Shown: positions 20,986 to 29,850 of the stretch, in pieces
How the letters are laid out: each line of letters opens with the position of its first letter
Numbering within the stretch: the first letter of the stretch is position 1
Origin: Mycobacterium kyorinense
GTDB taxonomy: Bacteria; Actinomycetota; Actinomycetes; Mycobacteriales; Mycobacteriaceae
Assembly (NCBI RefSeq): GCF_002101735.1
Contig: NZ_LQPE01000076.1
Location: 38,823 to 102,822, forward strand
DNA length: 64,000 nt
Reading direction: 5' to 3'
Notes under the pieces: model-generated
Told to the model about the DNA's origin: nothing
Database searches by the model: none
Seen by the model: only the letters and a program-made list of their open reading frames with translations
Program-made: the position numbers and the translations under genes

Positions 20986-21831
20986 TCAGCGTCCTGGCCC
21001 CGGAACGATCTCCCAACCGTGGTCAGGGTCGTAGACAATTTTGTAGCCGCACTCCAGCGCACTATTGATAATCCCGGCCAGCTTCGCGTTGATACGGGCC
21101 GACTCCCGGTCAAACTCCAACCGTCGCGGATCGGTAAGCGGCAGTTTCTCAATCTCTTTGAGCTTCGCCTTTTGGTCCTCAATCTCTTTGTTGACTTCCG
21201 CCAGTTCCTTGGTGAGCTTCGGAATCTCCTCCTGTGGATCGCATTTCGGCAGCGGAGGCGTCGGAGTCGTGGTCGTTGTTGTCGGAGTCAACGGTGCAAA
21301 CCTAACCCCCCGCAACGCAGCTGAAATCGGCGGCAAGCGCTTGGCGATGTCTTGGTCGATCCGCATTAGGGAGGCGGCTTGAGCGTGGGTCTCGGCGGCG
21401 AACTCACGAGCCAAGGCACGGCGGGCCTGGGCCTGATCCCACGACGTGTACTTCACCGTGTCGGTGAACGAAAGGTTTTCTCCCACAACATATCCGGTTG
21501 CCTTAGCCTCGTTGACCGCCCGCAGTAAAGCGGCTTTGGCGAAGCCCTCATTCTCACCACCAATACGCAGGATTTTCGCCGTGTCACGTAATGCGCTGCC
21601 CCCGCCGCGAGCCTTTGCCAAGTCGGTTTCCATGCGCTGCATCGCTTGGTCGTGAGCCTGACCCTCCCAGTCGGCCTCGCGAACTTGCTTATGGGCTTCG
21701 GTGAAACTGTTTTCCCACCGGTCGGCTTCGGCGTCGCACCAATCTGCAATCGCGTTGAAGTGATCGGTGGGCCATGCCCGCAACTCCGAGAGGCTGGGCA
21801 GTGCCGAATCACCGGCGACGGTCGCGCCCAC
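20986..21831 (-). CDS. WXG-domain protein, candidate type VII secretion effector
   Basis: 281 residues from GTG 21831, directly after the upstream stop. Residues 10-80 form a helical hairpin with a WEG turn at 55-57, the WXG100-type signature. A central helical region follows, then a Thr/Pro linker (residues 182-195, six Thr in a row), Cys197, a charged coiled coil (about 200-255, with LAEVNKEIEDQKAKLKEIEK), and a short C-terminal module with Cys261 and CGYKIVYDPDHGWEIVPGPG. There is no Sec signal. Its place between an EspC-like gene and a lipoprotein gene suggests a secreted substrate. No known toxin motif is visible in the tail. Confidence 0.65.
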   Translation of the reverse strand: MGATVAGDSALPSLSELRAWPTDHFNAIADWCDAEADRWENSFTEAHKQVREADWEGQAHDQAMQRMETDLAKARGGGSALRDTAKILRIGGENEGFAKAALLRAVNEAKATGYVVGENLSFTDTVKYTSWDQAQARRALAREFAAETHAQAASLMRIDQDIAKRLPPISAALRGVRFAPLTPTTTTTTPTPPLPKCDPQEEIPKLTKELAEVNKEIEDQKAKLKEIEKLPLTDPRRLEFDRESARINAKLAGIINSALECGYKIVYDPDHGWEIVPGPGR

Positions 21832-22116
21832 CTACACCACCTGACCACCAAGCTTGGCTGCGCCGTCAGCATCGGCATTCGCATACGCAGTACCGGCAGA
21901 AGCGACTTCCACCGATGTGTCCTTTATCCGGTTGGCTACGGCTGCCCGTGCCGCCTCGGCATCGGTCAACAGTGCCCCTATTGCCGCCGTGCTGGGCTGA
22001 CACGGCAATCCTGAGTCTGCCGAGGGTAAATCGGTAGCGTTCAGCTTGGCTGCCAACTCCGCGCACCCGGTGGCCCGTGACCGCATGTCGTCGGTGCTCA
22101 CTCGCAGCGGTTGCAT
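21832..22116 (-). CDS. EspC-like small type VII secretion substrate
   Basis: 94 residues. The N-terminus MQPLRVSTDDMRSRATGCAE and the helical middle (IGALLTDAEAARAAVANRI) resemble EspC/DUF2580 proteins. The C-terminus has Y78-A-N-A-D82, the YxxxD/E signal that directs proteins to ESX secretion. Its stop TAG is followed immediately by the GTG of the WXG-domain gene, so the two should be made together and may pair. It is the first gene of the operon. No ESX core gene is nearby, so export would rely on a system elsewhere. Confidence 0.65.
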   Translation of the reverse strand: MQPLRVSTDDMRSRATGCAELAAKLNATDLPSADSGLPCQPSTAAIGALLTDAEAARAAVANRIKDTSVEVASAGTAYANADADGAAKLGGQVV

Positions 22117-22189
22117 GAGCGGGAGTCTACCGGGATCGGGTGGGGCTGAACTGCGGAAACTATCCGCAGTGACGCTTAGCCTTACAGCC

Positions 22190-22432
22190 ATGACAGAACC
22201 CGATGTCCGACATGGCACGATCCTGGTGCCCCATGGAACGCCCCACAACGAAGTGAGGCGGCGGGCACTGGCGAACGCTGAGGCCGAAGCCAACCTAGGG
22301 GAGGGTGAGAGTGTCGAGGCCTTGCAGTTAGGTCCAGGCGTCGCGACCGACCTCAGCAGCACGACGGTGAAGTACGACTTCAGCTATCAGATACTGCGGC
22401 CTGGTGGCACGGTGGCGGGCCGGTGGCGCTGA
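22190..22432 (+). CDS. Unknown small protein (80 aa)
   Basis: Begins MTEPDVRHGTILVPHGTPHN. The body is polar with acidic runs (NAEAEANLGEGESVEA) and ends in basic residues (GGTVAGRWR). It has no signal peptide or membrane segment and no Shine-Dalgarno site. It is divergent from the EspC-like gene and overlaps the antisense 3' end of the damaged 13E12 gene by about 100 bases, which supports the view that the 13E12 tail there is not natural coding sequence. No family recognised. Confidence 0.4.
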   Translation: MTEPDVRHGTILVPHGTPHNEVRRRALANAEAEANLGEGESVEALQLGPGVATDLSSTTVKYDFSYQILRPGGTVAGRWR

Positions 22433-23596
22433 CCAGCTCTGACCAGCCCAGACTCTGAAGTGTTCTCTAGCCAATCGTTGATGGTAACGACACAGCAGCT
22501 TGAGATTCGACGGATGCGTGGGCCCAAGCGGAAATGGGACCGTATGGTCAATGTCGCAGCATTCGGCTGGCAGATCGCAACCGGGGAAGCGACAGGTCAA
22601 ATCCCGCAGCCGTACGAACTCGGCCAAAGCCGCCGACGGGCGATAACCCGGCTCCGGATCTGCGGAAGGCTTCACGACCGGCTTGAGTTTGGCGGTAGCG
22701 GCCAAGTTGCGCAGCACCGGTGCGGGAACTGGTCCAAACCCCGGCAGAAAGCCCGGCGCCTGCGACTCACCTTTTACGGAGGACTGATCGGCGAACACAT
22801 GGATCATCACGTCCGCGCCCGGGTTCCGCGCTGCCGCAGCACAATCCACTGACCCACATTCGCACCGCATGACGTCGAGTCCGGCGGCCAGGGCACCCAG
22901 CGCATCGGCACGTCGCTGCGCCTTGGTGCGCGGGTCATTCGGGCACACTGTGGAGGCCAGTGCATCCAGCTTGTGATCCAACGCGGCGCCGTCGTGAGCC
23001 TGAACCTGGGCCCAGATTCCGGCCAACCCCGTTTGGACGGGCCCGATTTCGACATAACGATCCTGGTTGCGCTCCCCAGGCACCCGCTGCGCGGCCGGAT
23101 CAAATCGGGCGACCCACATGTCGATGCGCTCGAACAGCTTGGGCTCCGACAGGCGCATCCACCTGTGTCCATGACGGGCGATCGCAGCATCGATCTTGGC
23201 GATCAACACTGGATCCTCAACCAACTCAGTGCGGCAGACCACTGCCGCCATCACCCGAAAATCGATAGCACCCCGCCGCGAAAGCCTCAGCCACCAGAGG
23301 CAGCCGCTCACGCAACACAATCGCGTACCGCAGCCGCCCACGGGCACGGCACGGCTGATCCCCAACGCCGCGGCCACTTCGGCCACCACGTTCTCATGCC
23401 CGTCGATGGCCCAGTTTTGCCGGTCGACATCGTCCTCAGGCGCCCGCCGCGCGTACAACTCACCGATCGCAGCCAACTCCCGCCCACACATCGCGTTCTG
23501 CGCCCGCGCCGCCGACGTGATCGCATCAATCACAGCGGCGTCATCCGCATCGGCAAAACAGCCTGTGACCTGAAGCGATGGGCCTATATCGAACAT
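22328..23596 (-). pseudogene. 13E12/DUF222-family HNH endonuclease gene, damaged
   Basis: The open frame of 422 codons keeps DUF222 blocks (AIDFRVMAAVVCRTELVED, SEPKLFERIDMWVARFDP) and an HNH module (CRFPGCDLPAECCDIDHTVP, LKLLCRYH). Two faults appear. Between about 23345 and 23273 the sequence is shifted: the normal RLRYAIVLRERLPLVAEAF is readable only in another frame, so two compensating single-base indels enclose about 25 wrong residues. After RYHQRL the expected tail is absent and unrelated residues run to the stop. ATG 23596 is my preferred start. It sits 34 bases from the 3' end of cinA. Confidence 0.7.
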
Positions 23597-23629
23597 AGTT
23601 TTGATACTACAGGGCTCCACCGACAGGGG

Positions 23630-24889
23630 TTAGTCGGTCAGCATCCGCCGCAGCATGTGCATCGCCACCGTCGTCGAGCGCTCGCGAATGTCGGCGCGAT
23701 TACCGGGCAACCGGATGGTCCGGGTCATCGACCTTCCGTCGGCCAGCGCCACCGTGAAGCACACCGTGCCAACTGGCTTGTCCTCGGTTCCCCCACCGGG
23801 CCCGGCGATCCCGGTGATCGCTACTGCGGTGTCGGCGTCGAAGCGGCGCAACGCGCCCGCCGCCATCGCCTCGGCCACCGGTTCTGACACCGCCCCGTGG
23901 GTCTCGATCAACGCCGAATCCACATCCAGCAGTTGGATTTTCGCCTCGTTGGCATAGGCAACCACTCCCCCGGCGACGTAGTCCGACGAACCGGGCCGAT
24001 CGGTCAGCCGCGCCGCCAATAGCCCGGCGGTGCATGACTCTGCCGTTGCGATCCGGCGGCCGGTCAAGAGCTGCGCCACCTGATCGTCCACACTCGAGCC
24101 GTCGACGGAAAAGACGTGCTCCCCGTGCTTTTCGCGCAGCAACTCGACCAGTTGCCGGTACACGTCGGCGGCGTCGGGCTCATAGCGGGTGACCATCTCG
24201 ACTTCCCCGCGCCGCAAGCAGGTGGTGATCTCCAGCGACTCGAAACCAGGCAGGCGTTCCTCGGCGTCGCGCAAACTGTCGGCCAGCCCGGACTCCGGTA
24301 GCCCGAACATCCGCACGGTGTCCTGGCGATACACGGTCCGCCCGGCAATCGCGTCCTGGACAGCGGGCGTCTGCACCGCGGTGCGCCACATCGGCTGCAG
24401 CTCGCGCGGCGGTCCGGGCAGCACCACCACGGTCGGCGTGCCGGGCACGACGACGCCCGGCGCTGTTCCCACCGGGTCGAGGACCACCGCCCCGGCCGGC
24501 ACCATCGCCTGCTTACGGTTGGCGGCCCGCACGGCGTCGAAGTCGCCGCCGATGCGCGCCATCAGCGACTTGAGGATCGCCGCGATCTTGCCTTCCAGCT
24601 CGGCGTCCAACTCCAGCTCCCGCTCGCAGAACTGCGCCACGACCGCGACCGTCATGTCGTCGGCCGTCGGGCCCAGCCCACCGCTGGTGATGATCAGGTC
24701 CACACCTTGATCGGCCATGAACCTCAGCTGCGCCTCGATGTCGCCCGCCCGGTCGCCGCAGATCGTGATGTGCGCGAGCTCGACCCCCAGCTCCAGCAGC
24801 CGATCGGCGAGCCACGGCCCGTTGCGGTCGGCGACTCGCCCCGTCAACACCTCGGTCCCGGTGACAACAATGCCCGCGCGTGCGCTCAC
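23630..24889 (-). CDS. cinA: CinA-family protein (competence/damage-inducible; nicotinamide amidase type)
   Basis: 419 residues from GTG 24889, close to M. tuberculosis CinA in length. The N-terminal MoaB/MogA-like domain has [20 protein letters not shown] and [13 protein letters not shown]. The C-terminal CinA domain has [20 protein letters not shown] and [18 protein letters not shown]. Together these act as a pyridine-nucleotide recycling enzyme (ADP-ribose pyrophosphatase plus NMN deamidase activity in other bacteria). It is divergent from the macro-domain gene with only 18 bases between starts, consistent with linked ADP-ribose metabolism. The frame further upstream lacks similarity. Confidence 0.93.
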   Translation of the reverse strand: MSARAGIVVTGTEVLTGRVADRNGPWLADRLLELGVELAHITICGDRAGDIEAQLRFMADQGVDLIITSGGLGPTADDMTVAVVAQFCERELELDAELEGKIAAILKSLMARIGGDFDAVRAANRKQAMVPAGAVVLDPVGTAPGVVVPGTPTVVVLPGPPRELQPMWRTAVQTPAVQDAIAGRTVYRQDTVRMFGLPESGLADSLRDAEERLPGFESLEITTCLRRGEVEMVTRYEPDAADVYRQLVELLREKHGEHVFSVDGSSVDDQVAQLLTGRRIATAESCTAGLLAARLTDRPGSSDYVAGGVVAYANEAKIQLLDVDSALIETHGAVSEPVAEAMAAGALRRFDADTAVAITGIAGPGGGTEDKPVGTVCFTVALADGRSMTRTIRLPGNRADIRERSTTVAMHMLRRMLTD

Positions 24890-24907
24890 TGGTACGACAC
24901 TAAGGTC

Positions 24908-25405
24908 ATGATCGAAATCGAAGTGCTTCAGGCCGACGTCACCAAGCTCGAGGTCGACGCGATCACCAACGCGGCCAACACCGAACTCAAGCACGGCGGC
25001 GGCGTCGCCAAGGCCATCTCTCGCGCCGGCGGCCCACAAGTGCAGCGGGAATCCAACGAAAAGGCGCCGATCGGGCTCGGCGAAGCCGTCGAGACCACGG
25101 CCGGCGACATGCCCGCCCGCTATGTGATCCACGCGGCCACGATGGAACTCGGCGGCCCGACGTCGGCCGAAATCATCGCCGACGCAACCCGATCCACATT
25201 GCGTAAGGCCGACGAACTCGGCTGCTGCTCACTGGCTTTGGTGGCGTTCGGCACCGGCGTCGGCGGCTTCCCGCTCGACCAGGCGGCCCGGTTGATGGTC
25301 GACGCCGTTCGGCAGCACCAGCCCAGCTCGCTGCAGCGGGTGGTGTTCGCCGTCCACGGCGACGACGCCGAGCGGGCGTTCGAAGCCGCGGTTCAGGACA
25401 GGTAG
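24908..25405 (+). CDS. Macro-domain ADP-ribose-binding protein
   Basis: 165 residues forming one macro domain: [20 protein letters not shown] (the VDAIVNAAN block), [13 protein letters not shown], and [16 protein letters not shown] near the C-terminus, the two loops that bind ADP-ribose. Such proteins remove or bind mono-ADP-ribose or O-acetyl-ADP-ribose. There is no signal peptide. It is divergent from cinA, and both concern NAD-derived metabolites. M. tuberculosis has a macro protein (Rv1899c) in the same neighbourhood. The 3' end overlaps the convergent thiamine-binding gene by 13 bases. Confidence 0.88.
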   Translation: MIEIEVLQADVTKLEVDAITNAANTELKHGGGVAKAISRAGGPQVQRESNEKAPIGLGEAVETTAGDMPARYVIHAATMELGGPTSAEIIADATRSTLRKADELGCCSLALVAFGTGVGGFPLDQAARLMVDAVRQHQPSSLQRVVFAVHGDDAERAFEAAVQDR

Positions 25406-25692
25406 CGCTCCACCGATTCGGTTTTGTGGGTCATCGCGTCGGTGACACCGGCGCGCCAGTCGACCTTGATCACCACGCTGACTCGGGGCGCGCGGGCCTG
25501 CACGGCTTCGACGGCGCGCTGCACGACGGCCATCACCTGGTCCCAGGAATCGCCCTCGATGACGGTGAACATCGCGTCGGTCTTGTTCGGCAAGCCGGAG
25601 GCGCGGACCACCCGCACCGCTTCGGCGACCAGCTCGCCGACCCCTTCGCCCACGCCCAGCGGCGTGACCGAGAAGGCGACCAGCACTGACAT
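25393..25692 (-). CDS. Thiamine-binding protein, MTH1187/YkoF family
   Basis: 99 residues, the normal length for this ferredoxin-like fold. It begins [20 protein letters not shown] and contains [20 protein letters not shown] and [14 protein letters not shown]. Family members bind thiamine or related pyrimidines as oligomers in the cytosol. M. tuberculosis has the equivalent (Rv1898) next to dtd and the macro gene, so local order is conserved. It is divergent from dtd, with 32 bases between starts. Confidence 0.85.
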   Translation of the reverse strand: MSVLVAFSVTPLGVGEGVGELVAEAVRVVRASGLPNKTDAMFTVIEGDSWDQVMAVVQRAVEAVQARAPRVSVVIKVDWRAGVTDAMTHKTESVERYLS

Positions 25693-25724
25693 AGCTCGAC
25701 CATAAGGGGTGGCAGCATCGGTCC

Positions 25725-26156
25725 ATGCGAGTTCTGGTGCAGCGGGTCTCCTCGGCGACGGTGTCGGTGGACAGCCGGGTAGTGGGAGCGATTCGACCGG
25801 AAAGTCAGGGGCTCGTCGCGTTCGTCGGCGTCACCCACGACGACGACGCCGGCAAAGCGCGCCGGCTCGCCGAAAAGCTCTGGCAGCTACGCATACTCGA
25901 CGACGAAAAATCCGCCGCCGACATCGGCGCGCCGATCCTGGTGGTCAGCCAGTTCACCCTGTACGCCGACACTGTTAAGGGCCGGCGGCCGTCCTGGAAT
26001 GCCGCCGCCCCCGGCGCGGTGGCAGAACCACTGGTCGAGGCGTTTGTGAACGATCTTCGGCAATTGGGTGCGCAGGTCGAAGCCGGCGTTTTCGGCGCGC
26101 ACATGAAGGTCGAGCTGATCAACGACGGCCCGGTGACTCTTCTGCTCGAAGTGTGA
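25725..26156 (+). CDS. dtd: D-aminoacyl-tRNA deacylase
   Basis: 143 residues, full length. It has [16 protein letters not shown] at the N-terminus, the catalytic SQFTLYAD motif near residue 78 (its Thr is the active-site residue), and the [11 protein letters not shown] tail containing the conserved Gly-Pro pair that enforces D-chirality. It hydrolyses D-aminoacyl-tRNAs such as D-Tyr-tRNA. It is cytosolic and housekeeping. The neighbours match the M. tuberculosis Rv1896c-Rv1898 segment apart from the inserted sensor pair downstream. Confidence 0.95.
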   Translation: MRVLVQRVSSATVSVDSRVVGAIRPESQGLVAFVGVTHDDDAGKARRLAEKLWQLRILDDEKSAADIGAPILVVSQFTLYADTVKGRRPSWNAAAPGAVAEPLVEAFVNDLRQLGAQVEAGVFGAHMKVELINDGPVTLLLEV

Positions 26157-26276
26157 CTACGGGGGCCGGCGCGCCCGGTTGTAGCCTGTCCGGGTACCGG
26201 CTCGGGGGCTGCGGTGATTCGGGTACTACCAGCGCGGGTATCTCAGTATCCGCCGGGAAGTGATGGAGCGGCTGAG

Positions 26277-27224
26277 ATGACCGATGCACTGGAGCAGGGC
26301 GCCTTCGCCCACCCTGCGCTCTTCTATCGCACCCAGCAGGAGTACCTCGATTGTCTGCTGCCGTTCATCTCGGACGCGCTGGACGCGGGCAACCCGGTGC
26401 TGGTTGCCGTGCCCGGACCGAATCTGGCGGCGCTGTGTGATGGGTTGGGCCGGTCGGCGGCACACGTGGTGATGGCCGACATGACCGAAGCTGGGCGCAA
26501 TCCCGGTCGGATCCTGGGCGAAGTCCTCGGCAGCTTCGTCGAGAAGCATCACGGCGAGCCGGTTCGCATGATCGGCGAACCGATTTGGCCGACCCGATCA
26601 CACGTCGAGTATCCCGCCTGCGTGCAGCACGAGGCGCTGATCAACCACGCGTTCACCGGCCGCGACGTCACCGTGGTCTGTCCCTACGACGTCGCCCACC
26701 TTGCCCCCGACGTCATCGCCGACGCCCGATGTACCCACCCGGTGCTCTGGCAGCCCGGATCGCCCGAGCAACAAAGCCCCGCGTACGCCCCGGATGCGGT
26801 GTGGGCACGCTACAACCAGCCATTGTCGACGCATGATGCCGCGGTGCGGTACACGGCGCGCAAACTCGCCGACCTCAGCGGTGCACGCAATTTCGTTGCC
26901 GGCTACGGCCGGTGGTTCGGGTTGCCGTCCGGCCGGATCGCGGATCTGCAACTGGTCATCAACGAGCTGGCCACCTCCAGCCTGATGCATTCCGGCGGAC
27001 CGTGCCAGCTCGCCTTGTGGCACGAGGACGGCCACCTGGTCTGTGAAGCCCGCGACGGCGGGCATCTCGACGACCCGCTCGCCGGGCGGCGACCCTATGA
27101 CCGCGACTCCGGCCGCGGCCCAGGCCTGTATGTCGTCAACGCCGTCGCCGATTTGGTGCGCATACACAGCTGTCCGGGCGAGACAACCATCCACGCCTAC
27201 ATCAGGGTGGAAGGGACGGCATGA
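26277..27224 (+). CDS. MEDS sensor plus HATPase anti-sigma factor (RsbW-like)
   Basis: 315 residues from ATG 26277. Residues 1-165 are a MEDS domain (HPALFYRTQQEYLDCLLPFI, then VRMIGEPIWPTRS). The C-terminal 130 residues are a histidine-kinase-like ATPase of the RsbW type: LQLVINELATSSLMHSGG (N box), CEARDGGHL and SGRGPGLYVVNAVADLV (G boxes). Such proteins phosphorylate a STAS partner or hold a sigma factor. The next gene, a MEDS-STAS protein, overlaps it by four bases, giving an obvious partner pair. No sigma factor gene adjoins, so the target lies elsewhere. Confidence 0.85.
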   Translation: MTDALEQGAFAHPALFYRTQQEYLDCLLPFISDALDAGNPVLVAVPGPNLAALCDGLGRSAAHVVMADMTEAGRNPGRILGEVLGSFVEKHHGEPVRMIGEPIWPTRSHVEYPACVQHEALINHAFTGRDVTVVCPYDVAHLAPDVIADARCTHPVLWQPGSPEQQSPAYAPDAVWARYNQPLSTHDAAVRYTARKLADLSGARNFVAGYGRWFGLPSGRIADLQLVINELATSSLMHSGGPCQLALWHEDGHLVCEARDGGHLDDPLAGRRPYDRDSGRGPGLYVVNAVADLVRIHSCPGETTIHAYIRVEGTA

Positions 27225-28078
27225 TGCGGCGGCATGCCGTGGTCGATTCGGCCGCCGGCCTGGTCCCCTTCGGACATTTGGCCTGGGGCTACCACAGCCG
27301 GGCCGAATTGCTCAGCCGCGCAGCGGAATACATCGCCGACGGTCTGCGGCAAAACCAGTACATCGCCTACGCCGCCGACAGAAGCCGCGACGAGCTGCGC
27401 GCGGAACTGGCGGCGATGCCCGGCGTCGGGCAGTATCTGGACTCCGGTCGCATCGAGGCGTGGCCGACCAGTGACTACTACGTCTATTGTCCGGGCACCG
27501 ACATCATCGACGCCGACAGCGCGGTGGCCAAATACCTCGACGCCGTCAAGCAGGCAATTGCCAAGGGTTACAGCGGGTTTCGCGCGGTCAGCGATGTCAC
27601 ACCGGCGGCCCGAACCCCCGAACAGCGTGACGCCCTGGCGCGCTTGGAGTATCTCGTCGACCAGCAGATGGCGGTGCTGCCGTTTTCGGCCCTGTGCGCC
27701 TACGACATCGACCAACTTGGCGGCGCGGCAGGCGAATTGATCTGCCTGCACCCGTTCGTCAGCAACAAATCGGCGATGTTTCGGATCTACGCCGACCCCG
27801 ACGCCGAGCTGGATTTCGCGTTGGCCGGCGAGGTCGACGCCGCCTCCGACGAGTTGTTCGACCTGACGCTGCGACGCGTCTGGCCGTTGCAGCGTGGCAA
27901 TACGGTGCGGATCGGCGCCAAGAAGCTCGAATTTTTCAGTCACAGACAGCTGTGCGCGCTCGAGGAGCGCGCCCGCGAGGACGATCGCAAAGTGGTGCTG
28001 ACGACCAATCGACCGACGATCATCCGGCTGATCGAGGTGCTCGGTCTCACCCATGTGCGGGCGGACGCCGCATCGTAG
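27221..28078 (+). CDS. MEDS sensor plus STAS domain (anti-anti-sigma factor)
   Basis: 285 residues. An N-terminal MEDS domain (LVPFGHLAWGYHSRAELLSR, GYSGFRAVSDVT) is followed by a C-terminal STAS-like domain (LDFALAGEVDAASDELFDLT, VRIGAKKLEFFSHRQLCALE, VLTTNRPTIIRLIEVLGLTH). The position where a phosphorylatable Ser/Thr usually lies reads KKLEFFSHRQL, so Ser there may serve. ATG 27221 overlaps the anti-sigma gene stop, implying 1:1 synthesis. MEDS domains are proposed to sense hydrocarbon derivatives. The pair looks like a two-component partner switch feeding a distant sigma factor. Confidence 0.85.
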   Translation: MMRRHAVVDSAAGLVPFGHLAWGYHSRAELLSRAAEYIADGLRQNQYIAYAADRSRDELRAELAAMPGVGQYLDSGRIEAWPTSDYYVYCPGTDIIDADSAVAKYLDAVKQAIAKGYSGFRAVSDVTPAARTPEQRDALARLEYLVDQQMAVLPFSALCAYDIDQLGGAAGELICLHPFVSNKSAMFRIYADPDAELDFALAGEVDAASDELFDLTLRRVWPLQRGNTVRIGAKKLEFFSHRQLCALEERAREDDRKVVLTTNRPTIIRLIEVLGLTHVRADAAS

Positions 28079-28182
28079 GCTTGCCGGTGACCGAAAGGGA
28101 GCCGGATGCTGCGCGACACTCGTGAGCCAGCCGAGCAACGCGACGCCTGCGCCGCTGAACTTCGTAGCCGGTGGGGCGACCG

Positions 28183-29076
28183 GTGACCCGCTCCGACGAC
28201 GACGAGTGGGACATCGTCAGCAGCGTGGGCTACACCGCGCTGCTGGTGGCCGGCTGGCGCGCCGTTCATGCCACCAGTCCCGACCCGCTGGCGCGAGACG
28301 ACTACGCCAAGCTCTTCATCACCGCGTCGGCGGATCCGTATCTGACCGGGGTGCTGGCGAATCCGCCGACGTCGGAGACCGCGACCGCGTTTCCGAGGCT
28401 CTACGGGGTGCAGACCCGGTTCTTCGACGAATTCTTCGTCGCGGCGACCTGCCACGGTATACGTCAGGCCGTGATCGTCGCGGCCGGATTGGACTCGCGT
28501 GCCTACCGGCTCGACTGGCCAAGCGGAACAACAGTTTTCGAGGTCGATCAGCCGAAAGTACTCGAGTTCAAATCCCGGGTGCTTGCCGAGCAGCCCGCCG
28601 AGCCGGCTGCGCGGCGCGTGGAGGTCGCCGCGGATCTGCGCGACGACTGGTCGATACCATTGCGCACCGCCGGTTTCGATCCGGGCAAGCCCACCGCCTG
28701 GTCGTTGGAGGGTCTGCTGCCCTACCTGACCGGCCAAGCCCAAGACGCGTTGTTCACCCGCGTCGACCAGCTCTCGGCGCCCGCTAGTCGTATCGCGATC
28801 GGCGCGCTGGGGTCGTGTCTCGACCGAGACCGGCTCTCGGCTTTGGAAGCGAGCTACCCCGGACTGAACATGTCCGGTGACGTCGACTTCTCCGCGCTGA
28901 CCTACGACGACGCGGCCAAAACCAAGCCGGCGCAGTGGCTCACCGAGCACGGCTGGGCCGTGGATCCGGTGCGTAACACGCTCCAGCTGCAAGTCGAGTA
29001 CGGCCGGACTCCGCCGGAGGTGGACGCGCAGATCGACGCCATCATGCACTCCGAATACGTCACAGCAAGGCGGTGA
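28183..29076 (+). CDS. SAM-dependent methyltransferase, TIGR00027/PPM family
   Basis: 297 residues from GTG 28183. It opens [20 protein letters not shown], the standard N-terminus of the large mycobacterial family that includes Rv1896c. [16 protein letters not shown] is the SAM-binding loop, [12 protein letters not shown] the acidic ribose-binding residue, and [11 protein letters not shown] the post-motif. The substrate is unknown; the family resembles leucine carboxyl methyltransferases. Position near dtd agrees with Rv1896c. The stop overlaps the start of the next gene. Confidence 0.9.
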   Translation: MTRSDDDEWDIVSSVGYTALLVAGWRAVHATSPDPLARDDYAKLFITASADPYLTGVLANPPTSETATAFPRLYGVQTRFFDEFFVAATCHGIRQAVIVAAGLDSRAYRLDWPSGTTVFEVDQPKVLEFKSRVLAEQPAEPAARRVEVAADLRDDWSIPLRTAGFDPGKPTAWSLEGLLPYLTGQAQDALFTRVDQLSAPASRIAIGALGSCLDRDRLSALEASYPGLNMSGDVDFSALTYDDAAKTKPAQWLTEHGWAVDPVRNTLQLQVEYGRTPPEVDAQIDAIMHSEYVTARR

Positions 29077-29837
29077 GCCGCATGCACACGTCCGAGGCCG
29101 TCGCCGAAATCGCCGCGAGCCCACCCGGCCCGCAGGTGGGCGCATTCTTCGACCTCGACGGCACCCTGGTGGCCGGGTTCACCGCCACCGCCCACGCCGG
29201 CCACCGGATCCGGAGCCGGCAGGCCAGGATCGGCGAAGTCCTCGGTGTGGCAGAAGCGATGATGCGATACCGGTTCGGGCGCATGGAATTCGAGCGGCTG
29301 GTCGTGCGCGGCGCGGGCTATCTGCGCGGTGAGTCCCTGGCCGAACTCGACCAGCTCGGAGAGCGCCTTTTCGTCGAACGCATCGCGGCACGGGTCTTCC
29401 CCGGGATGCGCGACATCGTGGCGGCCCATCAGCAGCGCGGGCACACCGTGGTGCTCAGCTCGTCGGCGCTGACCATCCACGCGCGGCCGGTGGCCCGCTT
29501 TCTGGGCATCACCCACGTGCTGTGCAACCAGTTCGAGCTCGACGACCGTGGCCTGCTGACCGGCGACATCACCCGGCCCATCGTCTGGGGTCCGAAGAAG
29601 GCCGCTGCGGCGCAGGACTTTTGCGCCGCCAACGGTATCGAGCTGTCCGACAGCTACTTCTACGCCGACGGTGACGAGGACGTGGCGCTGATGTCGTTGG
29701 TCGGCAACCCCCGGCCGGTCAACCCGCGCTCGCGGCTTGCGGCGGTGTCCGCCGAGCGGGGCTGGCCGGTGCTGCGGGTCGCCCACGCAGGCAGCAGGCG
29801 GGGCCGGCGCTTGCTGGCCGGACTCGGCGGGCAGTGA
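29073..29837 (+). CDS. HAD-superfamily IB hydrolase (SerB-like phosphatase)
   Basis: 254 residues. Motif I is [11 protein letters not shown] with the nucleophile Asp, motif II is [14 protein letters not shown] (Ser), the motif III lysine sits in [10 protein letters not shown], and motif IV is [15 protein letters not shown]. This matches the IB subfamily (phosphoserine-phosphatase-like, often found with PlsC acyltransferases). The GTG start overlaps the methyltransferase stop by four bases; ATG 29082 is an alternative. The basic C-terminus [13 protein letters not shown] is unusual. The substrate is not predictable, but lipid or lyso-phosphate head-group removal is plausible. Confidence 0.85.
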   Translation: MSRMHTSEAVAEIAASPPGPQVGAFFDLDGTLVAGFTATAHAGHRIRSRQARIGEVLGVAEAMMRYRFGRMEFERLVVRGAGYLRGESLAELDQLGERLFVERIAARVFPGMRDIVAAHQQRGHTVVLSSSALTIHARPVARFLGITHVLCNQFELDDRGLLTGDITRPIVWGPKKAAAAQDFCAANGIELSDSYFYADGDEDVALMSLVGNPRPVNPRSRLAAVSAERGWPVLRVAHAGSRRGRRLLAGLGGQ

Positions 29838-29850
29838 CTGGCGTGGTCCG

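Larger units (their letters stand above)
17853..23596. mobile_element. Accessory island between the lipJ remnant and cinA
   Basis: This stretch starts where lipJ similarity ends and runs to the start of a damaged 13E12-family gene 34 bases from cinA. It is visibly less GC-rich than its flanks and contains mostly ORFans, DUF732 proteins, a YegP-like gene and a type VII-like cassette, with longer non-coding gaps. No integrase, transposase, tRNA or clear direct repeats were found, so how it arrived is unknown. The right boundary could instead be about 22470, inside the 13E12 gene, if that gene is resident. Confidence 0.55.

Noticed and set aside
17853..23596. Search for integrase, transposase, tRNA or direct repeats that would define a classical prophage or insertion sequence
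   Set aside because: None was found by reading both strands, so no specific element type is claimed.
26177..26197. Possible SigF promoter (GGTTG ... GGGTAC) before the MEDS anti-sigma gene
   Set aside because: The spacing is about 10 bases where SigF needs about 15-17.
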